Source: RGIG3009 sp964390295 (GTDB lineage: Bacteria; Bacillota; Clostridia; Oscillospirales; Acutalibacteraceae). From it: a DNA stretch of 6,734 nucleotides. The stretch covers positions 1 through 6,734 of the forward strand of contig CAYMHR010000052.1 of the NCBI GenBank assembly GCA_964390295.1, in the 5' to 3' direction. The notes beneath the pieces are model-generated. The model searched no databases and was not told where the DNA came from. It saw nothing but the letters and a program-made list of their open reading frames with translations. The translations under genes were made by a program, and so were the position numbers. Below, piece after piece: positions 1 to 5,830 of this stretch (within the stretch, counting starts at the first letter, position 1; each line of letters starts with the position of its first letter).

Positions 1-74
1 TAATTTTATAATTCAAATTGCCCCTAAAATTAAAAAATGTGTTGCCCCGAAACACTGATTCCAGGCAAACGAAC

Positions 75-110
75 AAAGCGCCCTGCAAGAAAGCTCTTGC
101 AGGGCGCTTT
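75..110 (-). terminator. Hairpin terminator after the GH38 gene
   Basis: A perfect 16-bp inverted repeat (arms 75-90 and 95-110, 4-nt loop) begins 22 bp beyond the TAA stop of the minus-strand mannosidase gene. Because the arms begin and end in AAA/TTT, it can act in both directions. The T-tract is short on either strand (TTT then GTTCG on minus, TTTT on plus), so it may be a modest terminator or a 3'-end stabiliser. The AT-rich bases 1-74 to its left hold nothing I can name. Confidence 0.75.
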
Positions 111-131
111 TGTATCAGAGGGTTCCGGCGC

Positions 132-2538
132 TTATACGGGTGCCGTTGCCGTCAGGTGTCCGTCGCTTGCTACGTAGGTTTGAAAGCGATTGCCGGGGAG
201 CGTCACAGTCTCCCGAAGGTTCAGCGAAGGGATGCTCACCGTGGTGCGACGCGGCTCGTTCGACGAATTGAACAGGCGCAGGATCAGCGCGCCGCGTTCG
301 TCGTACCGCATGGCCGTTATCACGATCGCGGTGTCCGACGTGGTGACGAACGTCGCGTGGCGTTCTCCCGTGCCGCCCGGAAATGTATTAAGCACAAACG
401 GCGCTTCGTTGTAGGACTGCGCCTCCTGCTCCACGCGATGCCGTCGCTCTGCGGTGGAGCCGCCGCAAATTTGGAACGTCAAAACGTGCTCGCCCTGATC
501 GGCGCGCGGCACGAATCGGTCGTCGCGGAGCAACGGCCGTTCCTCGATGGGGTGTGCCGCGTAGGCCGGGGAGCGCAACAGGGAGAGATAGAGGGTGTCG
601 GCCGAGGCGTGCGAGCCGTAGGTCGCCGTGTTGACGACGGTTAGCGCGCGATCCTCGGCAAACAGGCCGCACCACCGCTGACTTACCGTTTCGGTCCCGT
701 CTTGTGGCAGGGGCGCGGAGCCGTACATCTGTTGCCCGATATATTGTCCCTTGGCGGCACAGGAAATTACCAGCTTGGCCATGGTGTCGTTTTCGTTCCA
801 GTAGAAGCGTTGCTCCACCTCGAACGACGTGCCGAACCGCGGCAGGCGGTAGGTTTGTATCAACCGGGAGCTTCCGTACCGAAACGACGCTTCGACGACC
901 ATACGCACCGGACCGTTTTCGATGATCCGCACCGCGGCGGTGCCTGTTTCCGGAGCAAACTGCCCCTTGACGGCGTTGGTCTCCATCTTCCACGGGTCGG
1001 CAGAATCCTCGTACAGAGCGGTGGCAAAGCTCCCCACCTTCACGTAGGGAACGCCGTCCACCTGGTAGTCGTCCACCAGTCCGGTCTCACCGTTGATGCA
1101 GACCGTCATCCGTTCGTTTTCAAAACGGATCGGCCCCTGCGGCGGTTCCGACTTTACGGGTGTTATCGGCTGTAAGTTGATGGCGCAGTCGAAGCGGCTC
1201 ATGGAGGCCGGGGGCAGGGTGGCGTAAAACGCGACGCTTTGTCGCCAGTCCAGGCTCATGTTGCACTCCGGCTTTTCCTGTTGAGACGGGACGACAGCTC
1301 CGTCCTGCGTGACCGTCACGACGTAGCGGGCATCCGACCGGTAATTTTGATCCGGCGGCATGATCTCGCAGTGAAATACGCCGGAAAACGGGTAGGGGTG
1401 CGGATTATAAGCGAATATGACGGCATCGCCCGGCTTGGCTTTTTCCTGCCCGGCCAGCAACGCCATGAACGCGCGCATTTTGACGCGCCTCGCCGTTTCC
1501 AGCCCGTGCCGTAAGGACTGCTCGGAAGCCAGAGCGGCCGATTCCATGGTCGTTCCGGGCAGAATATCGTGAAATTCGTTGAACAGCATATCCCGCTCGG
1601 CGTCTGCCAGCTCCCCGGTCGGATAGCTCATCAGTCCCCAGCCGTCGGCGGCGGACACCATTTTTTCGGTGCTGTACAGCTCGTTTTCCAGTCGACGGTG
1701 AAGCCGCTTGACGCGCGCCTGCGAGGCGTAGCAGCCGGTGAAAACGGGGCGGAGGCTTTCGGAAAACACAGGGCAGTCGATGCCGTCCTGCTCCAAGGCC
1801 TCAAAGAACGCCTCCGGGGTGGCGTGGCTGATTTGAACGTCGGCGTGGCATTCCATCCAGCGGTTCAGCTCCTGCAAGTCCTTTCGGTACAGGCTTCCGC
1901 CGTGATTGCCCACGCCCCACGCAAACAGCCCGACGGGGTCGTCGGCATTGTTTTTCAGCCAATCCTCTGCCCACGCGGCGGCGTGCCCCAGCGGTGTGGC
2001 ATAGCTGCCCGGCAAACGGTAACCGATGACCTCCGAGCCGTCGTAGCCCTGCCACGTGAAATAGTTGGCAGGGAGCCGGAGGACGTGAAACGACTTGTTG
2101 GGGCGCATAAATACCCTTTGTAGCCGCATTGCGCGAGAATCTGAACCAGGCCGCGATCGTGCCCGAACGAGTCAAAATTGACCGCTACGGTCGGTCGCCG
2201 GTCGAATTTTTTTGGAAATAGGCTTGCCCGGTCAAAATCTGCCGTAGCGTCGATTCGCCGCTGGGCAGGTTGCAATCCGGCTGAAGAAACCAGCCATCCA
2301 TGATGTGCCACTTGTTTTCCTGCACCAGCGTTTGAATCCGGGTAAATAGTGCGGAGTCGTATTCCTCGATCCACTGATACAACAGTGCTTCGTTGTGGCA
2401 AAATACGTAGCCGTCGAATTCTTCGCAAAAGTCCGCCGCCGCGCGAAAGGTGGCAATGGCGGCGGTAGCGCCCTCCTGCCATTCCCACAGCCACACGGGA
2501 TCGACGTGGGCGTTGCTGACTAAAAACAATTTGTACAC
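132..2538 (-). pseudogene. GH38 alpha-mannosidase, broken by two frameshifts
   Basis: This is a glycoside hydrolase family 38 retaining, zinc-dependent alpha-mannosidase that would release alpha-mannose from glycans or small mannosides. It starts at GTG 2538, with GGAGGTG (2544-2550) just upstream, and ends at TAA 132-134. Restoring one base at each of two breaks gives about 802 residues, a normal bacterial GH38 length. Family signatures lie in order: NAHVDPVWLWEWQEG near residue 10 (zinc ligands His11 and Asp13), NFDSFGHD (nucleophile about Asp123), GVGNHGG (about 213), NEFHDILPG (zinc His about 324), then the C-terminal beta domains. The first 110 or so residues, the next 33 and the last 665 are in three different frames; each junction looks like one missing base. 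The first break is at an A7 run (2207-2213), the second between 2108 and 2116. As read, translation stops after 117 codons, so no active enzyme is expected unless slippage or sequence error is involved. The short segment carrying the nucleophile is isolated in its own frame. Family assignment is secure; whether the breaks are real is not. Confidence 0.88.
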
Positions 2539-2543
2539 GATGG

Positions 2544-2550
2544 CACCTCC
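2544..2550 (-). promoter_or_regulatory. Ribosome binding site of the GH38 gene
   Basis: GGAGGTG on the minus strand lies 5 nt before the GTG codon at 2538. It decides the start: the predicted protein then begins MYKLFLVSNAHVDP, placing the HVD zinc motif where GH38 enzymes have it. Confidence 0.8.
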
Positions 2551-2576
2551 CCGGTACGGTTTGCATTGACAGTATC

Positions 2577-2605
2577 ATTATCCTTGATTTACCGGGCAAA
2601 GTCAA
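2577..2605 (-). promoter_or_regulatory. Sigma-70/A promoter for the GH38 gene
   Basis: On the minus strand TTGACT (2605-2600) is followed after 17 bp by GATAAT (2582-2577). Each differs from consensus by one base. This places transcription start about 30 bp before the GTG codon. The promoter is embedded in a 9-bp inverted repeat (2579-2587 and 2602-2610) that could be an operator. Confidence 0.75.
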
Positions 2606-2610
2606 GAATA
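2579..2610. repeat. Inverted repeat over the GH38 promoter
   Basis: TATCCTTGA (2579-2587) and TCAAGAATA (2602-2610) are reverse complements except for one position and are separated by 14 bp. The arms cover the -10 and -35 hexamers of the GH38 promoter, the usual place for a repressor site. No regulator gene for it is visible nearby, and I do not recognise the motif. Confidence 0.45.
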
Positions 2611-2640
2611 ACTTGCGGTGCACGCCGCGTTTGAACACGT

Positions 2641-2674
2641 AAAAAAGCTCCCCGGTCGGCGTGACCGGGGGAGC
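2641..2674 (-). terminator. Rho-independent terminator of degV
   Basis: Read on the minus strand, a GC-rich stem (arms 2663-2674 and 2647-2657, one bulged base, 5-nt loop) is followed directly by six T's (2646-2641). It lies about 20 bp after the TGA stop of the DegV gene and separates that gene from the GH38 promoter downstream. Confidence 0.9.
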
Positions 2675-2692
2675 GTACTTGTGATTTGCGGA

Positions 2693-3583
2693 TCATTCCG
2701 GTGTGCGTTCGTCACCGAAGAAGAACACGGCGGCAGTACCGGGGCCGCAGTGCGCGGCAATGCTGGTGCCGATGTCGAAAATCGGAACGTCAGTCACCTG
2801 CGGGAACCGCGCCAACACCGCCTGCTTGAGCGCCTCGGCGTCCTCCGGGCATTGCGAATGGCAGACGTAGCACTTGCCGTGGTAGGCGGTGCCGCCCTGT
2901 GCGTGTGCCTCCATGGTGTCTACCGTCAGCTTGATGGCATTTTGCTTGCCGCGGATTTTGCTGTACGCGATGATCGAGCCCTTGTCGTCCAGACGCATGA
3001 TAGGGCAAATGTTCAGCAACGTGGCGATCATGGCGGTCGCGCCGGACATTCTGCCACTGCGGCGATAGTGCTTCAGCTCGGTGGAGAAGAACTGGTGGTG
3101 AACGGTTTTGCGGTTTTGCATCACCCAGTCCTCGATCTCCTCCATCGTGGCGTTTTGGTCGCGCAGATCGGCCGCGCAATCCACCAGCATACCGTAGCCG
3201 GAGGAGCTGCACAGCGAATCCAGCACCATGATTTTGCGGTCGGGATACTTTTCACGCAGTTCCTCGGCGGCGACCAGCGCGTTTTGATACGACTTGGTCA
3301 TGCCGGTTCCCAGACAAATATGCAACAAATCGCCGTGCCGGAGCTGTTCCTCAAAAAATGCCGCGTACTGAAATGCATTCAGTTGTGTGGTCGTGGGCAG
3401 CTTTCCGGATTCCAGCATGGCGTAAAATCGCGGCAAGGCTTCGGGGTCACGCAACATATCGTCGACGTAATTCACACCGTCCACCGTATACGAATAAAAC
3501 AAGACCGGAATATTTCTGCCGCTGATGTAGGAATACGGCATGTCCACAGTGGACTCGCAGGACAGAATGAAAGATTGGCTCAT
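2693..3583 (-). CDS. DegV family fatty-acid-binding protein
   Basis: This 296-residue protein belongs to the DegV (FakB-like) family. Its members bind a single fatty acid; in bacteria with a fatty acid kinase (FakA) they present it for phosphorylation and use in phospholipid synthesis. Visible family features are the N-terminal SCESTVDMP strand-loop (usually DSTxDLP), GKLPTTTQLN (usual SQPS/TSQ region), LGTGMTKSYQNA (usual SSxLSGTYxxA loop contacting the carboxylate), ELKHYRRSGRMSG, LLNICPIMRLDDKGSI and C-terminal AAHCGPGTAAVFFFG. The order and length match the family. I chose ATG 3583 with GGGAG about 10 nt upstream; a TTG 24 bp earlier is in frame but less likely. It is a single-gene unit with its own promoter and terminator, read divergently from csoR. 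No FakA-like gene is in the window, so its partner is unknown. It is unrelated to its neighbours in function as far as can be seen. Confidence 0.9.
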   Translation of the reverse strand: MSQSFILSCESTVDMPYSYISGRNIPVLFYSYTVDGVNYVDDMLRDPEALPRFYAMLESGKLPTTTQLNAFQYAAFFEEQLRHGDLLHICLGTGMTKSYQNALVAAEELREKYPDRKIMVLDSLCSSSGYGMLVDCAADLRDQNATMEEIEDWVMQNRKTVHHQFFSTELKHYRRSGRMSGATAMIATLLNICPIMRLDDKGSIIAYSKIRGKQNAIKLTVDTMEAHAQGGTAYHGKCYVCHSQCPEDAEALKQAVLARFPQVTDVPIFDIGTSIAAHCGPGTAAVFFFGDERTPE

Positions 3584-3620
3584 GACAGCTTCGCTCCCAA
3601 CAATCAAAGACTATGCCCTC

Positions 3621-3650
3621 ATTATACAGGAGGCACCGCCGAAAAGTAAA
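3621..3650 (-). promoter_or_regulatory. Probable degV promoter
   Basis: On the minus strand a perfect TATAAT (3626-3621) lies 38 bp before the degV ATG. A -35-like TTTACT (3650-3645, four of six consensus bases) sits 18 bp further upstream. The -10 is convincing and the -35 weak. Confidence 0.55.
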
Positions 3651-3661
3651 CCCAATTTTGG

Positions 3662-3753
3662 TAGAGCGCGCTCTCACGTTTGGAAACGGCAACGTAGAGC
3701 GACAAACGGAGCGGCTCTCGGCAGAGTAGAGTGAAAAATCGACGAATAGAGTG
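3662..3753 (+). repeat. Four TAGAGYG motifs between degV and csoR
   Basis: The heptamer TAGAGCG occurs at 3662-3668 and 3695-3701, and TAGAGTG at 3727-3733 and 3747-3753, all on the plus strand. Start-to-start distances are 33, 32 and 20 bp, close to whole helical turns. The last two copies are each followed by ATCGAC. They lie between the divergent degV and csoR promoters, so they may be a regulator's sites. This is inferred from spacing only. Confidence 0.4.
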
Positions 3754-3788
3754 ACGATAATCGACCCGATGCGACACCGCCCGCTTGC

Positions 3789-3817
3789 TTGACAAACCGA
3801 AACCGAGGCGGTATACT
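3789..3817 (+). promoter_or_regulatory. csoR promoter
   Basis: TTGACA (3789-3794) is followed after 17 bp by TATACT (3812-3817), near-ideal sigma-70/A hexamers at ideal spacing. The csoR ATG is 33 bp beyond the -10. It probably drives both csoR and the glycosidase that follows, since no promoter or terminator is seen between them. Confidence 0.88.
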
Positions 3818-3831
3818 GTACGTATACGCCT
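3806..3831. promoter_or_regulatory. Putative CsoR operator at the csoR promoter
   Basis: AGGCGGTATAC (3806-3816) and GTATACGCCT (3822-3831) form an imperfect inverted repeat around 5 bp, overlapping the csoR -10. The half-site AGGCGGTAT resembles AGGGGGTAT at the ATPase promoter (5769-5777), with one difference in nine. Autoregulation by CsoR is the natural reading but is inferred. Confidence 0.6.
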
Positions 3832-3850
3832 AACGGTATGGAGGTTGCGT

Positions 3851-4126
3851 ATGAAAAAGTGTATGGATACCGACAATTTGCATCGTCGGCTGAAAAAAAT
3901 CATAGGACAGGTGCAGGCGATTGATCGCATGATCGACGAGGACGTCCCCTGCGAGGACGTGCTCTCCCAGATTAACGCCGCCAAATCGGCGCTCAACAAG
4001 GCCGGTCAGGTGGTGCTGGAGGGGCATATCCGCCATTGTGTGCGCGACGGCATCCAGCACGGCGATGCCGATGCCACGATCGAGCAGTTTGCCAAAGCCG
4101 TGGAGCGCTTTGCCAACATGCAATAA
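3851..4126 (+). CDS. csoR: CsoR-family metal-sensing repressor
   Basis: A 91-residue all-helical repressor of the CsoR/RcnR/FrmR family. Apo-protein tetramers bind operator DNA and leave it when Cu(I) binds, releasing transcription of copper efflux genes. The start at ATG 3851 is set by GGAGG (3840-3844), 6 nt upstream; an earlier in-frame ATG at 3785 lies inside the promoter and is rejected. The helix 1 sequence NLHRRLKKIIGQVQAIDRMI is typical. The ligand set Cys34, His59 and Cys63 has exactly the spacing of the Cu(I)-binding Cys-His-Cys triad of M. tuberculosis CsoR. This argues against FrmR (formaldehyde), RcnR (Ni/Co, His-rich) and CstR (two Cys, persulfide). The stop codon overlaps the ribosome binding site of the next gene, so the two are likely co-transcribed. 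The expected target is the ATPase gene at 5831. Copper as effector is inferred from the ligands. Confidence 0.93.
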   Translation: MKKCMDTDNLHRRLKKIIGQVQAIDRMIDEDVPCEDVLSQINAAKSALNKAGQVVLEGHIRHCVRDGIQHGDADATIEQFAKAVERFANMQ

Positions 4127-4136
4127 GGAGAATGTG

Positions 4137-5669
4137 ATGAACCGTTGTTTTGCTTCGCCCGACTGGCGCGACGCAATCCCACAGCCGATTTGTGAGGAGC
4201 ACCCGGAATATACCGCACTGTATCACAAAGCGTGGGAGCTGGCGTTTGCCTATATCAAAGACGTTCCCGGTATGCCCCAAACGCCGTACATGGACGAGGC
4301 GTTCGTGGACACGCACATCTGGATTTGGGACACCTGCTTCATGTCGCTGTTTTGTAAATACGCCCAGGACGCGTTCCCCGGCGTGGAATCGCTCACCAAC
4401 TTTTACGAGGTGCTGTACGGCGGCAAGCACTTGGCGCAGGTGATCCCCACCGAGCGCGAACCGGCATAGACGGGGCGCGTCGTCGGTGAGCCGTTTGAAA
4501 TGAAAATCCACATTGCCGACAATCCGCCTCTGTTTGTGTGGGTGGAATACGAAAACGCCCTCCTGCGCGGCGACAAGGAATACGTCCGTCAGCTTCTGTA
4601 CGACCGCCGGGTTTTGCAACGGCACTACGACTGGCTGGAACAGTTGGATCAGCCGGTCACGCCGCGAGGCGTGTTCGTGCCGACCTGCTGGCGGTCGCAT
4701 CCCTGCGGCTACCACTGGGAGGGCGGCCGTTCCGGCATGGACAATACGCCACGCGGTCGAAGCGGTCTGCACGCCGAGGGGCAACGCCCGAATCCGCCCG
4801 ATATGCTGTGGATCGACGCATTGTGCCAGCAGGCGTTGTCGGCGTCGATGATCGCCCGACTGTTCGCCCTGGTGGGGGATGCGGAACAGCAGGCATAGTG
4901 GAACCGAAAGTTCGAGGAGAAAAAAGCGTTGCTCAACCGGTATTACTGGGACGACGAGAACGGCTTCTATTACGATATTCACGACGAGACCCACCGCTTT
5001 TAAAAGGTGCCGTCGATCGCCTCCTATTGGACGCTGACGGCGGGCGTTGCCACCGACGAGCGTGCCGCCGCCCTGGTCGGCAAGCTGGAGGACGAGCACG
5101 CCTTCGGCGGTGCGGTTCCCTTTACGACGGTGTCGCGTGGCGACAGCGATTTTCGCGACGACGGCGAATACTGGCGCGGAGGCGTTTGGCTGCCGACCGA
5201 CTACGCGACCCTGATCGGACTGAAAAATTACGGCTTTTACGCCGTCGCACAGCGAACGGCCCTCCGGTTATTGGAGCATATCAGCCAAACCTATGCGCGC
5301 TTTGAGCCGCATACAATCTGGGAAGCGTATTCTCCCACCGCCTACCGACCGGCCGCCAACGAAACGGGAACCGGCGCGCTGGTGCGTCCCGACTTTTGCG
5401 ACTGGTCGGCGCTGGGCCCGATCTCCATCTATTTGGAATTTGTGTTGGGCTTCCACACCATCGATGTGTTCCGCAACGTCGTCGAATGGGCAAAGCCGGC
5501 CGCGTTTCGCGGTAAAATCGGCGTCAAAAATCTGCGCTTCGGCACCGTCGTCACCGACGTTGAAGCGGAGGGAGACCGATGCACGGTCACGGCGAACAAA
5601 CCGTACACGCTGGTCGTGAACGGCACGCCGTATGCCATCCGGCCCGGCACGCAAACGTGGACATTGTGA
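4137..5669 (+). pseudogene. GH63/GH37-like glycosidase with three in-frame stops
   Basis: This is an (alpha/alpha)6-barrel glycoside hydrolase of the clan GH-G type (GH63/GH37, trehalase-like or mannosylglycerate-hydrolase-like), an inverting exo-acting alpha-glycosidase. It starts at ATG 4137 behind AAGGAG (4125-4130) and the frame runs to TGA 5667-5669, 510 codons. Recognisable segments are DTHIWIWDTCFMSLFCKYA (codons about 60-80), EPFEMKIHIADNPPLF (about 118-133), GMDNTPRG with the likely acid Asp202, GGVWLPTDYATLIGLKNYGF (about 349-368) and TIWEAYSPT with the likely base Glu396. The one frame is interrupted by TAG at codon 111 (4467-4469), TAG at codon 254 (4896-4898) and TAA at codon 289 (5001-5003). 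There is no frameshift, and family-like sequence resumes at once after each stop. All three can come from CAG/CAA by one C-to-T change, and the first also from TGG. Translation as written gives only 110 residues without catalytic sites. It sits 10 bp after csoR and before a terminator. Nonsense decay is most likely; readthrough is the alternative. The exact substrate cannot be read. Confidence 0.85.
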
Positions 5670-5710
5670 TCGTGATGCCAAGCGCTGAAACGGTAAAAAC
5701 CGATGTAGTA

Positions 5711-5751
5711 ATCAACACCGGCGAAAATTTTTCGCCGGTGTTGATTTTTTT
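5711..5751 (+). terminator. Rho-independent terminator of the csoR-glycosidase unit
   Basis: A perfect 17-bp inverted repeat (arms 5711-5727 and 5729-5745, with an A4/T5 core that probably opens into the loop) runs into seven T's (5745-5751). It begins 41 bp after the glycosidase TGA and ends 2 bp before the -35 of the ATPase promoter. It insulates the two transcription units. Confidence 0.95.
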
Positions 5752-5753
5752 GC

Positions 5754-5782
5754 TTGACAGAATACCCTAGGGGGTATATTAT
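5754..5782 (+). promoter_or_regulatory. Promoter of the metal ATPase gene
   Basis: A perfect TTGACA (5754-5759) is followed after 17 bp by TATTAT (5777-5782), one base from consensus. A metal-responsive operator fills most of the spacer, as expected for a promoter held off by a repressor. Confidence 0.88.
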
Positions 5783-5804
5783 ATACACATACCCCCTAGG
5801 GTAT
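5762..5804. promoter_or_regulatory. Paired CsoR-type operators
   Basis: ATACCCTAGGGGGTAT (5762-5777) and its exact reverse complement ATACCCCCTAGGGTAT (5789-5804) flank an 11-bp AT-rich core, giving a 43-bp palindromic arrangement with centres 27 bp apart. C-tract/G-tract boxes flanked by TA steps are typical CsoR-family targets. The first copy lies between -35 and -10 and the second over the likely transcription start, so binding would block RNA polymerase. The csoR gene 1.6 kb upstream is the obvious candidate regulator; this link is inferred. Confidence 0.85.
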
Positions 5805-5817
5805 ATAGTGAGATACA

Positions 5818-5823
5818 GGGAGG
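5818..5823 (+). promoter_or_regulatory. Ribosome binding site of the ATPase gene
   Basis: GGGAGG ends 7 nt before ATG 5831. It fixes this start, which gives a protein beginning MKKLAERVDEW with no upstream coding sequence for a metal-binding domain. Confidence 0.85.
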
Positions 5824-5830
5824 CGCTCTT

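Noticed and set aside
1..74. AT-rich left edge as a promoter for a gene further left
   Set aside because: A TATAAA-like element on the minus strand is present, but no matching -35 or gene can be seen within the window.
18..644. Plus-strand open frame at the left end
   Set aside because: It runs through the terminator hairpin and antisense to the C-terminal part of the GH38 gene, with an Arg-rich composition and no motif.
3584..3607. TTG start for degV 24 bp upstream
   Set aside because: In frame, but it adds eight residues before the conserved N-terminal strand and overlaps the likely ribosome binding site of ATG 3583.
2618..3649. Long plus-strand open frame (343 codons) across the degV region
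   Set aside because: It is antisense to an intact, family-recognisable DegV gene with its own promoter and terminator. Its translation is rich in His, Gly, Arg and Val without any known motif, a usual shadow in GC-rich DNA.
3785..3850. Earlier start for csoR at ATG 3785
   Set aside because: It would put the -35, -10 and operator inside the coding sequence and add 22 residues not typical of CsoR. ATG 3851 has a GGAGG at the right distance.
3993..5099. Minus-strand open frame of 368 codons opposite csoR and the glycosidase
   Set aside because: It shows no family resemblance and no ribosome binding site, while the opposite strand shows clear conserved motifs in this span. It is a shadow frame.
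4137..5669. Standard reassignment of all stop codons, or pyrrolysine use
   Set aside because: TAA ends csoR and GH38 at sensible points but would also have to be read through at 5001. Pyrrolysine explains only TAG. Whole-code reassignment is therefore unlikely; TAG-only suppression plus a separate TAA lesion remains possible but is not the simplest reading.
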